DNA from: CAZDYI01 sp964509765
GTDB lineage: Bacteria; Pseudomonadota; Gammaproteobacteria; Tethybacterales; Tethybacteraceae
Reading direction: 5' to 3'
NCBI GenBank assembly: GCA_964509765.1
Contig: CAZDYI010000021.1
Location: 1 to 16,078, forward strand
DNA: 16,078 nucleotides
A program made the position numbers and the translations under genes. The first letter of the stretch is position 1; every line of letters starts with the position of its first letter. The notes under the pieces are model-generated. The model was not told where the DNA came from, ran no database searches, and was given only the letters and a program-made list of their open reading frames with translations. This document shows positions 7,087-13,817 of this stretch, piece after piece.

Positions 7087-7118
7087 CGTTGATTAATTAA
7101 TCAACGAAATTTTTTTTT
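7087..7118 (+). terminator. Rho-independent terminator, probably bidirectional
   Basis: A perfect 20-bp palindrome, CGTTGATTAATTAATCAACG (7087-7106), is followed by AAA and nine Ts (7110-7118). It ends the plus-strand reductase/membrane-protein unit. On the other strand it is followed, after nine bases, by a shorter run of six Ts, so it may also stop the convergent sugar transporter operon. The stem is AT-rich, which is weak for a terminator. Confidence 0.7.
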
Positions 7119-7225
7119 CACAAGGCACGGCTTTCATGGTTTTTTTTTGCTCCTCATGCAATCTTGGGATGCGTTGCGCATCATCCAGTCTCAGGCCATC
7201 CCGTGTGCCTCGCAGGAGCAGGAAT
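7119..7225. other. Intergenic remainder with second T-tract and a GC hairpin
   Basis: Between the terminator and the ATPase stop lie a second run of nine Ts (7140-7148), preceded by a weak 5-bp stem (AAGGC/GCTTT, 7122-7134), and a GATGCG-TTG-CGCATC hairpin (7168-7182). The hairpin has no adjacent T-run in either direction. No open frame here looks coding. Confidence 0.4.
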
Positions 7226-8308
7226 TCACTGCCCTGACCTGATCGCCTTGCCGGTGTCGGCGGTGAAGAAATGCGACTCGCCCATGTCCACAGGCACTTC
7301 GATATCCTCGTCGGGCTTCGCCTTGGACTGCGCCGAAGCCTGGACGATGAACGGGGACTCACCCACCATGCCGGCAAGAAGGGTGTGCGCGCCCAGGGGC
7401 TCGACCGCCTTGATGCGCAGGCGCACCTTCGCGGCCGCGTCCGGCTTGTCGAAGGCCATGTGCTCGGGCCTTATCCCGCAGACCACCTCTCCTGACGCAA
7501 CGCCCTTGGCGGGATGCCCGTCGGGGATCGCCATGTCGATCCCGCCTTCTGTCTCGAACCTGTCGCCCGAGACCTTGCCCTTGAGGAAGTTCATGCTCGG
7601 CGCGCCGATGAAGCCCGCGACGAACAGGTTGGCCGGCTCGTTGTAGAGGGTAAGAGGGTCGGCGGCCTGCTCGACGTTGCCCTCGTTCATCACGACCACC
7701 CGGTCGGCCATCGTCATCGCCTCGACCTGGTCGTGGGTGACGTAGATCATCGTGGTCCCGAGCCGCCGGTGGAGCTCGCGGATCTCCACGCGCATCTCGA
7801 TGCGGAGCTTGGCGTCGAGGTTCGACAGCGGCTCGTCGAACAGGTAGACGTCCGGGTGGCGGACGATCGCGCGGCCGATCGCGACCCGCTGGCGCTGCCC
7901 GCCGGAGAGGTGCTTGGGCTGGCGGTCGAGGTACGGCTCGAGGCCGAGTATCCGCGCGGCCTCGTCGAGGGCCTTGGCGACCTCCTCCTTTGCCGTCCCG
8001 CGCACGCGCATGCCGTAGGTGATGTTCTCGGCCACGGTCATGTGCGGGTAGAGCGCGTAGTTCTGGAAGACCATCGCGCAGTTCCTCTTGCCCGGCCGGA
8101 CGTCGGTGACGTCGCGCACGCCGAAGTTGATCCTGCCGCCCGAGACGTTCTCGAGGCCCGCGATCATCCGCAGGGTCGTGGTCTTCCCGCAGCCTGACGG
8201 GCCGACGAGGACCACGAACTCCTTGTCCCGGATCTCGAGGTCGACCCCCGGGATGACCACGGTCTCGCCGAAGGACTTCGACACCCCGCTGAGCACGACT
8301 CCCGTCAC
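7226..8308 (-). CDS. Sugar ABC transporter ATPase, MalK/UgpC type
   Basis: The 360-residue ATPase powers sugar import with the two permeases encoded just upstream. The nucleotide-binding domain shows Walker A GPSGCGKTT (36-44), Q-loop Gln82 in MVFQNYALYPHMTV, signature LSGGQRQRVA (134-143), Walker B VYLFDEP (154-160), D-loop SNLDAKL and switch His192 in YVTHDQ. The C-terminal 120 residues form the regulatory TOBE/OB domain of the CUT1 group (GIRPEHM, and VEPLGAHTLL near 308-317). Length is typical. The start is GTG 8308, preceded by GGAG four bases upstream; an earlier ATG in that spacer is out of frame. It is the last gene of the operon, 28 bases after the second permease. Confidence 0.95.
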   Translation of the reverse strand: MTGVVLSGVSKSFGETVVIPGVDLEIRDKEFVVLVGPSGCGKTTTLRMIAGLENVSGGRINFGVRDVTDVRPGKRNCAMVFQNYALYPHMTVAENITYGMRVRGTAKEEVAKALDEAARILGLEPYLDRQPKHLSGGQRQRVAIGRAIVRHPDVYLFDEPLSNLDAKLRIEMRVEIRELHRRLGTTMIYVTHDQVEAMTMADRVVVMNEGNVEQAADPLTLYNEPANLFVAGFIGAPSMNFLKGKVSGDRFETEGGIDMAIPDGHPAKGVASGEVVCGIRPEHMAFDKPDAAAKVRLRIKAVEPLGAHTLLAGMVGESPFIVQASAQSKAKPDEDIEVPVDMGESHFFTADTGKAIRSGQ

Positions 8309-8336
8309 CTGCCTGTCTCCATTTCCCTTTCCCTTT

Positions 8337-9371
8337 CTACTTGATGCTGCCGAGCACGAGCCCCGAGCGCATCATCCTGCCGAGCGCCCAGGCGACCACC
8401 ACCGTCGGCGCCATCGCGACGATCGCCGCTGTGCTCAGCGCCCACCACTCGTCGCCGCGCTGGCTGATCTGCGAGACAACGATGATCGGCAGCGTCTGCC
8501 AGTCCGTGTTGGTCAAAAACAGCGCGAACAGGTACTCGTTCCAGACGAAGGCGAGCGTGATCATGAACGTCGCCGACAGCCCCGGCAGCGACATCGGCAG
8601 GACGATCTGCGCAAACACCCGCCAGATCGGCACGTCGTCGACGATCGCGGCCTCCTCGATCTCGGGCGGCAGCGACGAGAAGAAGTCGCGCATGAGCCAG
8701 ATCACTATCGGCAGCGAGAACGCGATGTAGCACAGCGTCAGCCCGAGGAAGGTGTCGACCATCTTGAAGCCCATCCTGCCGAACTCGGAGTAGAGCAGGA
8801 ACAGCGCGAAGGCTGCGACGATCGGCGGGAACATCCGCTGCGAGACGAACCAGAAGATGATGTCCTCGTTGCCGAGCACCGGTCCCGGCAGCTTCATGTT
8901 GCCGAGCGCGACCGCCACCGCGAGCGCGATCGCGAACGCGATGCTGATCGACGAGAACCGGCCCATCCCGAGCGACTGGAACAGGACGAAGCCTGCGATC
9001 GCGATCACTGCGAACGCGAGGCCCGCCCCGAGCGGGACGCGGAAGCGGTAGCGCACGAGCGCGTAGGCGGCCATCGCCCCGAGCAGGGTCGCGACCAGCG
9101 ACGAGACGATGCTCACCGCCGCAGAGCTGCCGAGGTTGCCCATGAAGTTGCCCCGCTTGCCCTGGAACATCTCGAACCAGGCGTGGGCCGACGGCTTGAA
9201 GTCGATCCACGGGAAGTACGACGGTCCGGAGATGATCGCCGTCGTCTTCTTGAACGAGGTGATCAGCGTCCAGTAGAACGGGAACAGGGTGAAGAACGCC
9301 CAGAACAGGACGCCCGCGACGATCAGCGCCCGCACCGGCGCCGCGAACTGGGTGACCGTCCCGTGCCTCAT
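8337..9371 (-). CDS. Sugar ABC transporter permease, MalG-like, enlarged
   Basis: The true start is the ATG at 9371, whose ATGA overlaps the stop of the first permease; the frame is open further upstream only as shadow. The 344-residue inner-membrane protein has an N-terminal helix (about 15-38), a periplasmic segment, and the ATPase-docking EAA loop EEAAIVDDVPIWRVFAQIVLP (239-259) with the usual final Leu-Pro. It ends SGLVLGSIK, close to the 'G.vKG' tail of MalG-type permeases. The odd feature is a hydrophobic block at about 113-167 (GAGLAFAVIAIAGFVLF ... ISIAFAIALAVAVALG) between AAYALVRYRFR and SQRMFPPI, which are normally close together. It would add two helices and explains a length about 50 residues above the family norm. 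Confidence 0.92.
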   Translation of the reverse strand: MRHGTVTQFAAPVRALIVAGVLFWAFFTLFPFYWTLITSFKKTTAIISGPSYFPWIDFKPSAHAWFEMFQGKRGNFMGNLGSSAAVSIVSSLVATLLGAMAAYALVRYRFRVPLGAGLAFAVIAIAGFVLFQSLGMGRFSSISIAFAIALAVAVALGNMKLPGPVLGNEDIIFWFVSQRMFPPIVAAFALFLLYSEFGRMGFKMVDTFLGLTLCYIAFSLPIVIWLMRDFFSSLPPEIEEAAIVDDVPIWRVFAQIVLPMSLPGLSATFMITLAFVWNEYLFALFLTNTDWQTLPIIVVSQISQRGDEWWALSTAAIVAMAPTVVVAWALGRMMRSGLVLGSIK

Positions 9372-10240
9372 CGGTGCCGGGCGAGGTGGGGCCGCAGCAC
9401 GACCAGGTACAGCGTGCTGATGACGACGATGACGATCAAGAACAGGAACGACAAAGCCGCGGTGTAGCCGAGGTTGAACTTCTTGAAGCCCTCCTGGTAG
9501 GCGAACAGCGTGAGGGTCTCGGTCGAGATCCCGGGCCCGCCGCCGGTCATGGCGATGACCGTGTCCATCAGCTTCATGCTCTCGATCAGGCGGATGAACA
9601 CGACCGCGACCGAGATCGGCAGGAGCATCGGGAAGGTTATCGTCCAGAACCTCTGCCAGGGGGTCGCGTTCTCGAGCTCGGCGGCCTCGTAGACGTCGGA
9701 CGGCAGGGTCTGCAGGCCCGCGAGCATCAGCAGCATCACGAACGGCGTCCACATCCAGATCTCGACGATCGTCAGAACCGACAGCGCGAAGGTGGAGTTC
9801 GTCAGGAAAGGCAGGTTCGGCATCCCGAGCGCCGAGAAGAACTGGTTGATCGGCCCGAGCGTCGGGTTGAACACCATCCGGCCCATCAGCGCGACCGCGA
9901 CCGGCGCCATGAGCATCGGCATAAGCAGCCCCACCCGCAGCTGCCGGTGGGCAAAGACCTTGGCGTGCAGCGCGAGCGCGAGCGCGAGCCCGAACACGTA
10001 CTGGAAGATGACAGCGAAGAACGAGATCAGCGAGGTGGTCTGGATGACGTCCCAGAACCGCTCCTGGCCGAGTAGCTTGGCGTAGTTGCCGAAGCCGATG
10101 AACTTCGGCGGGGTCGGCGGGATCAGGCGGAACGAGGTGAAGCTGACCGTCAGCGAGTAGACCAGCGGGTAGATCGTGACGATCAGGACGACCAGCAGCG
10201 CCGGCCAGATGAAGGCGTGCTTGATCCGGTCCTCGCGCAT
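9368..10240 (-). CDS. Sugar ABC transporter permease, MalF/UgpA-like
   Basis: This 290-residue inner-membrane protein has six predicted helices, beginning with AFIWPALLVVLIVTIYPLVYSLTVS split over about 9-33. The conserved NY in FIGFGNYAKLL (48-57) and the cytoplasmic EAA loop EAAELENATPWQRFWTITFP (185-204) match CUT1 carbohydrate permeases; the loop docks on the ATPase. GGGPGISTETLTLFAYQEGF (233-252) is the characteristic motif near the C-terminal end of this subfamily. The ATG at 10240 has GGGAG about eight bases upstream. It lies 41 bases after the ribokinase-type gene and overlaps the second permease by four bases, so the stoichiometric pair is coupled. The substrate is most likely a mono- or oligosaccharide or polyol, and cannot be fixed without the binding protein, which is absent here. 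Confidence 0.94.
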   Translation of the reverse strand: MREDRIKHAFIWPALLVVLIVTIYPLVYSLTVSFTSFRLIPPTPPKFIGFGNYAKLLGQERFWDVIQTTSLISFFAVIFQYVFGLALALALHAKVFAHRQLRVGLLMPMLMAPVAVALMGRMVFNPTLGPINQFFSALGMPNLPFLTNSTFALSVLTIVEIWMWTPFVMLLMLAGLQTLPSDVYEAAELENATPWQRFWTITFPMLLPISVAVVFIRLIESMKLMDTVIAMTGGGPGISTETLTLFAYQEGFKKFNLGYTAALSFLFLIVIVVISTLYLVVLRPHLARHR

Positions 10241-10281
10241 CGGTCCGGCTCCCTCGCGTGCGGGCCGCGCCCCGTGCCGCC

Positions 10282-11202
10282 CTAGCGGGCGAGCAGGGCG
10301 TCTATCTCGCTGCGGTCCGGCATCGACGGCGCGGTGCCCGGCCTAGTTACCGAGATTCCCGCGCAGGCGCAGGCGAACCGGGCGGCCTCCTGCAGCCCGC
10401 GGCCCTCGGCCAGGGCGACCGCAAGCGCGCCGTTGAAGGCGTCGCCGGCGCCTGTTGTCTCGGCGACGGGGCCGGCGTCGAAGGACGAAACCATCCCGGA
10501 GACCTTGCCGTCGTGCACCAGCACGCCGCGCTCGCCGAGCGTGAGCATCACGCAGCCCGCGCCGAGCCCGAGCAGCGCGTCTGCGGCCTTCCTCGCCTGC
10601 TCCTCGGTCTCGACCTTTATTCCCGTCAGGCCCTCGGCCTCGCTCTCGTTCGGCGTGACGAAGTCGCACAGCGGGAAGACCTCCTCCGCAACGGGCTCCG
10701 GTGCGGGCGCGGGGTTGAGCACCGTCGTCACGCCCGCCTCCTTCGCTATCTTGAGCGCCTCGAGCGCGGTCCCGAACGGCTGCTCGAGCTGCGTCACGAA
10801 GACCTTGGCGGACCCGATCAGCTCCGCGCGCGACCGCGCGTCCTCGGGCGACAGCGTGTCACCGGCGCTCGGCACGAGGATGATCGCGTTGTCGCCGGTC
10901 TCGTCGTTGACGAAGATCATCGCCGCTCCGGTCGGGACGTCGGCCTCGAGCGTGCGGTCGTCGACGCCGGCATCCTTCCAGGTCGCCTTGGCCATGTCGC
11001 CGAAGGTGTCGTTCCCGATCTTGGCGATGAAGGACACCTTGCCGCCCGCGCGCGCGGCGGCGACGGACTGGTTGGAGCCCTTGCCGCCCGGGCCGCTCTG
11101 GAACCTCGAGCCGACGAGGGTCTCGCCCATGTGCGGCAGGCGCGGGGCGCGGAACGTCACGTCGGCGACGAACACGCCCATGATCACGATCCCGCCTTCC
11201 AC
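10282..11202 (-). CDS. Ribokinase-like PfkB-family sugar kinase
   Basis: The 306-residue cytoplasmic kinase phosphorylates a sugar with ATP. Diagnostic sites are the glycine pair and sugar motif GPGGKGSNQ (37-45), Glu140 in TQLEQP, the NESEAE motif (185-190), TLGERG (221-226) and the anion hole/base TTGAGDAF (249-256) with Asp254. In E. coli ribokinase the first strand reads GSINAD, where Asn and Asp hold ribose; here it is GVFVAD, so Asp is kept and Asn is Val, and the substrate may not be ribose. The likely start is GTG 11202, ten bases after the mutarotase stop; GTG 11187 or ATG 11181, with GGAAGGCGGG upstream, are alternatives. Pairing with an RbsD/FucU mutarotase and a transporter mirrors rbs operons, although this transporter is CUT1 and not RbsABC. 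Confidence 0.9.
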   Translation of the reverse strand: MEGGIVIMGVFVADVTFRAPRLPHMGETLVGSRFQSGPGGKGSNQSVAAARAGGKVSFIAKIGNDTFGDMAKATWKDAGVDDRTLEADVPTGAAMIFVNDETGDNAIILVPSAGDTLSPEDARSRAELIGSAKVFVTQLEQPFGTALEALKIAKEAGVTTVLNPAPAPEPVAEEVFPLCDFVTPNESEAEGLTGIKVETEEQARKAADALLGLGAGCVMLTLGERGVLVHDGKVSGMVSSFDAGPVAETTGAGDAFNGALAVALAEGRGLQEAARFACACAGISVTRPGTAPSMPDRSEIDALLAR

Positions 11203-11212
11203 CGCAGGGCCC

Positions 11213-11713
11213 CTACTTCTCGTGCGCCTCGTCGAGCGAGAGCTCCTTGCCCGAGTGCTTCGACAGCGTGTCCTTCGGGTGGAAGACCACCCCCTTCTTG
11301 AACATGAAGCAGCCCCACGGCCGGTACTCGGAGGTGGTGATCACGCAGTAGCACTCCTTGGCCATGTCGTAGAACCTGAAGCGCTCGACGCCCTCGATCT
11401 CGCCGCCCTCGTGGCGCTTGACGACCTCCTGGACCTCGCGCTGGACCGCGGGGACCTCGTTCGGGTCGCCCTGGACCTCCATCCGCTGCGCGGGGTGGTC
11501 GACGAAGCTGTCGAGCGGAAACACCGACAGGATCGCCTCGGCGGCCCGGGCCGCGCCGGCGTCGATGCGCAGCAGCTCGCCGTACACAGTATCCTCGGCG
11601 GTCGACTCGCTCGGGAAGTTCGCGTCGGACATCACCAGCACGTCGCCGTGGCCCATGGCCCGAAGCGCGCGCAGGACGTCCGCGTTCAGCAGCGGGTCTA
11701 TGTTCTTGAGCAT
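11213..11713 (-). CDS. fucU: RbsD/FucU family sugar mutarotase
   Basis: This 166-residue protein interconverts sugar anomers so that kinase or dehydrogenase receives the right form. The FucU pattern is clear: MLKNIDPLLNADVLRALRAM, then GHGD (21-24) with catalytic His22, SDANFP (29-34) with Asp30, VFPLDSFV (64-71), RFRFYDMAKECYCVITT (111-127) and GCFMFKKGV (134-142). E. coli FucU has KYGN where this has PWGC; the Tyr is Trp and the Asn is Cys (Cys I recall in many bacterial homologues, Trp less so). It also carries about 24 extra residues, VFHPKDTLSKHSGKELSLDE and onward, that E. coli FucU lacks. Start ATG 11713 has a very strong GAGGAGGGGAGGA ribosome site, the best in the window. It is the probable first gene of the sugar operon, 58 bases after coaE. 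L-fucose is one possible sugar; ribose is another. Confidence 0.9.
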   Translation of the reverse strand: MLKNIDPLLNADVLRALRAMGHGDVLVMSDANFPSESTAEDTVYGELLRIDAGAARAAEAILSVFPLDSFVDHPAQRMEVQGDPNEVPAVQREVQEVVKRHEGGEIEGVERFRFYDMAKECYCVITTSEYRPWGCFMFKKGVVFHPKDTLSKHSGKELSLDEAHEK

Positions 11714-11771
11714 TCCTCCCCTCCTCAGGTTTTCGTCGCAAGTGGTCTATTTTCCATCATCGCCCGGCGGC

Positions 11772-12377
11772 TCAGGCCTTGTTGAACCGCTCCAGGTACC
11801 CCTCGTGCATCCTGTCGACCGCCGCGGCGAGCTGCGCGTAGTCGCCGTCGTTGACGATCACGTCGTCGGCGCGCTTGAGGCGGCCCTCGCGCCCCATCTG
11901 CGCCTTCATCGCCCGGCGCAGCTGCTCCTCTGTGAACCGGCCGCGCGAGAGCCCGTGGGCGAGCTGGACCTTCTCGTCGCAGTCGATGACGAGCACCCGC
12001 TCGAGGGACTCGGTGATGAACTCGGACTCGAACATCAGCGGCGCGACCAGGATCCCGTAGATGCCGGTCGCCCGGTTCATCTGCGTCAGGCACTCCTTGC
12101 GGATCAGCGGGTGGGTGATCGCCTCGAGGCGCTTGCGGACCCGCTGGTCCTTGAAGACCTCCTCGCGGAGCATGTCGCGCGCGACCGATCCGTCGGAGTC
12201 GATGAAGTCCGGGCCGAACTCGCGCTTGACGAACTTGACCGCCTTGCCGCCGGCCTCGTAGAGCATGTGGCCGACGTCGTCGGCGTCCACGACCGGCACG
12301 CCGTGGCTCGCGAACTGCGCCGAGGCGGTGGACTTGCCGCTGGCGATCCCGCCGGTGAGGCCGACGAAGGGGATCAC
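11772..12377 (-). CDS. coaE: Dephospho-CoA kinase
   Basis: The 201-residue enzyme phosphorylates the 3'-hydroxyl of dephospho-CoA, the last step of coenzyme A synthesis. The P-loop is GLTGGIASGKST (6-17); DADDVGH (31-37) is the substrate-binding loop; ITHPLIR and VAPLMFES follow, then VLVIDCDEKVQLAHGLSRGRFTEEQLRRAMKAQM, which includes the lid arginines, and ADDVIVNDGD (the family's 'aD.vi.N.g' motif). Length is normal. The start is the GTG at 12377, overlapping the prepilin peptidase stop as GTGA; there is no ribosome site, so coupling is expected. The long open frame extending upstream of it is peptidase shadow. The pilD-coaE order is a common gammaproteobacterial arrangement. Confidence 0.95.
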   Translation of the reverse strand: MIPFVGLTGGIASGKSTASAQFASHGVPVVDADDVGHMLYEAGGKAVKFVKREFGPDFIDSDGSVARDMLREEVFKDQRVRKRLEAITHPLIRKECLTQMNRATGIYGILVAPLMFESEFITESLERVLVIDCDEKVQLAHGLSRGRFTEEQLRRAMKAQMGREGRLKRADDVIVNDGDYAQLAAAVDRMHEGYLERFNKA

Positions 12378-13186
12378 GGCATGTACAGGGCGAGCAGCCA
12401 GCCGCCCGCCACGAGGACGAAGAACCCCGCCGCGCCCAGGTGCGGGCCGAAGGCGAGCGCGGAGTCCAGCCTGATCTCCCTGTCGCGGCCGCGCAGCAGC
12501 TGCGCGACTAGGCCCACCACGCTCGTCGTGAGCGCGGCGACGAACAGCGCGAGCAGCATCAGCCAGCCCATCCAGGCTCCGAGCGCGGCCAGCAGCTTCG
12601 GGTCGCCGGTCCCGATCATCCGCCGGCCGGTCACGCCGCGGGAGGCCTCGGAAAGAGCGTACAGCAGCAGGTAGCCCGACACCGAGGCCAGCACCGACTC
12701 CTGCAGCGGGACGAAGGTGCCGTTGAGGTTGGCCAGAAGGCCGAGCCAGAGCATCGGCAGCACGAGGACATCGGGCAGGATGTAGCGCTGGGCGTCGATC
12801 CAGCAGATCGCGATCAAAAACCAGCAGAACAGGCAGGCCCAGAGGAACTGGATCCCGGGCCCGAAGCGCGCGACGCACAGGACCGTGGCGGCGATCCCCA
12901 GAAGCTCGAGGGCGATGTAGCGCGGCGAGATCCTCTTGCCGCAGCACGGCGAGCGGCCGCCGAGCAGCAGGTAGCTGACGACGGGTATGTTGTTCCACGG
13001 CTTGATCCCGGCCCCGCAGTGCGGGCAGAACGACAGCGGCCAGGCGAGGAACGACAGCCCCTTGGTCGCGTTCGGCCGGATCCCGGCCGCGGCGACCGAC
13101 GGCAGGCGGTAGACGACGACGTTGATGAAGCTGCCGGCGATGCCGCCGAGCACCACCGCCGCGACGTACGCGATCGCGAACTCCAT
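12374..13186 (-). CDS. pilD: Type IV prepilin peptidase / N-methyltransferase
   Basis: The 270-residue polytopic membrane protease removes leader peptides from type IV pilins and type II secretion pseudopilins and methylates the new N-terminus. Seen here: GSFINVVVYRLP (18-29); a cytoplasmic zinc/methyltransferase domain with CPHC (54-57), the NNIPVVSYLLLGG stretch (65-77) and SPCC (79-82); the two catalytic aspartates at Asp131 (IDAQRYILPD) and Asp195 (GTGDPKLLAALGAW); and FGPHL (246-250). The second zinc pair is normally C-x-x-C; here the first position is Ser79 with Cys at 81 and 82, so metal binding may be altered. No pilB or pilC is next to it. The start ATG 13186 has only a weak upstream site and lies 46 bases after iscX. 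Length is near the lower end of the family. Confidence 0.93.
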   Translation of the reverse strand: MEFAIAYVAAVVLGGIAGSFINVVVYRLPSVAAAGIRPNATKGLSFLAWPLSFCPHCGAGIKPWNNIPVVSYLLLGGRSPCCGKRISPRYIALELLGIAATVLCVARFGPGIQFLWACLFCWFLIAICWIDAQRYILPDVLVLPMLWLGLLANLNGTFVPLQESVLASVSGYLLLYALSEASRGVTGRRMIGTGDPKLLAALGAWMGWLMLLALFVAALTTSVVGLVAQLLRGRDREIRLDSALAFGPHLGAAGFFVLVAGGWLLALYMP

Positions 13187-13232
13187 GGAAGGTCCGGGTC
13201 CGGTCGGCGACGGCGGCGCGGCCAGGCCGGCG

Positions 13233-13430
13233 CTAGTCGTCGGCCTCCTCGAGCCAGGCGGTCAGTATCGCCTCGAGGATCCGCTCGTTGGACGCCACGG
13301 GGTCGTCCTCGAAGCCCTCGAGCTCGCAGACCATCCGGTGCATGTCGGTGAAGCGGACCTCGAGCGGCTTGAGGTCCGGGTGCGCCTCCGCCAGCGCGAT
13401 CGCGATGTCGGCGGTGTCCGTCCAGCGCAT
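13233..13430 (-). CDS. iscX: Fe-S cluster assembly protein IscX
   Basis: The 65-residue acidic protein matches IscX (YfhJ), an iron-binding modulator of the cysteine desulfurase IscS. The sequence MRWTDTADIAIALAEAHPDL, with D-x-x-D-I-A-I-A-L, followed by VRFTDMHRMVCELEGF and DDPVASNERILEAILTAWLEE, is the standard pattern; the FTD-L/M and D-D-P-x-x-S-N-E elements are the family's best-conserved parts. The ATG at 13430 shares one base with the fdx stop (TGATG), so the pair is translationally coupled. Its place at the end of the isc cluster, after fdx, is the usual one. Confidence 0.96.
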   Translation of the reverse strand: MRWTDTADIAIALAEAHPDLKPLEVRFTDMHRMVCELEGFEDDPVASNERILEAILTAWLEEADD

Positions 13431-13768
13431 CAGTGCTCCTCCTTGGCGTGGTTGATCGTGTACTTCGGGATCTCGACCTCCAGCCCCTCGCCGCCGAGGA
13501 TGACCTGGCACGACAGCCGCGACTCGGGCTCGAGCCCCCAGGCTCGGTCGAGGAGGTCCTCCTCGTCCTCGGTCGGCTCCTCGAGGCTGTCGTAGCCCTC
13601 CCGCAGGATCACGTGGCAGGTAGTGCACGCGCACGACTTCTCGCAGGCGTGCTCGATGTCGATGCCCTGCCTGAGCATGGCGTCGCACAGCGAGATGCCG
13701 GGCTCCGCGTCGAACTCGGAGCCGGACGGGCACAGATCGCCGTGCGGAAGGACCTTCACCTTGGGCAT
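13430..13768 (-). CDS. fdx: ISC-type [2Fe-2S] ferredoxin
   Basis: The 112-residue adrenodoxin-like ferredoxin donates electrons during iron-sulfur cluster assembly. Cluster ligands are Cys42, Cys48, Cys51 (ACEKSCACTTCHV, with an extra Cys46 as in other ISC ferredoxins) and Cys87 (RLSCQVIL). GISLCDAMLRQGIDIEHACE precedes the ligands and EPTEDEEDLLDRAWGLEPESRLSCQ is the acidic partner-docking segment; both are hallmark elements. The C-terminus ends PKYTINHAKEEH, the usual ISC ferredoxin tail. ATG 13768 has no visible ribosome site. It is separated from the upstream hydroxyacid dehydrogenase by 49 bases that may contain its own promoter. Confidence 0.97.
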   Translation of the reverse strand: MPKVKVLPHGDLCPSGSEFDAEPGISLCDAMLRQGIDIEHACEKSCACTTCHVILREGYDSLEEPTEDEEDLLDRAWGLEPESRLSCQVILGGEGLEVEIPKYTINHAKEEH

Positions 13769-13784
13769 GGGTACAAAGGCGGGG

Positions 13785-13810
13785 ATTTTAAAAGACCGGC
13801 CTGCGGCCAG
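13785..13810 (-). promoter_or_regulatory. Short hairpin with T-run, then -10-like box, ahead of fdx
   Basis: Reading the minus strand, CTGGCC-GCA-GGCCGG (13810-13796, one wobble pair) is followed by TCTTTT, a short possible terminator or attenuator after the hydroxyacid dehydrogenase. The same T-run leads into TAAAAT (13785-13790), a -10-like box 16 bases before the fdx ATG. No convincing -35 is seen. Confidence 0.35.
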
Positions 13811-13817
13811 CGGGCCC

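Noticed and set aside
7168..7182. GATGCG-TTG-CGCATC hairpin as terminator of the sugar operon
   Set aside because: No T-run follows on either strand.
8088..9467. Plus-strand 459-codon frame rich in Arg, Asp, Glu and His opposite the permeases
   Set aside because: The charged, repetitive composition is the mirror image of hydrophobic permease codons; it has no start signal and no family.
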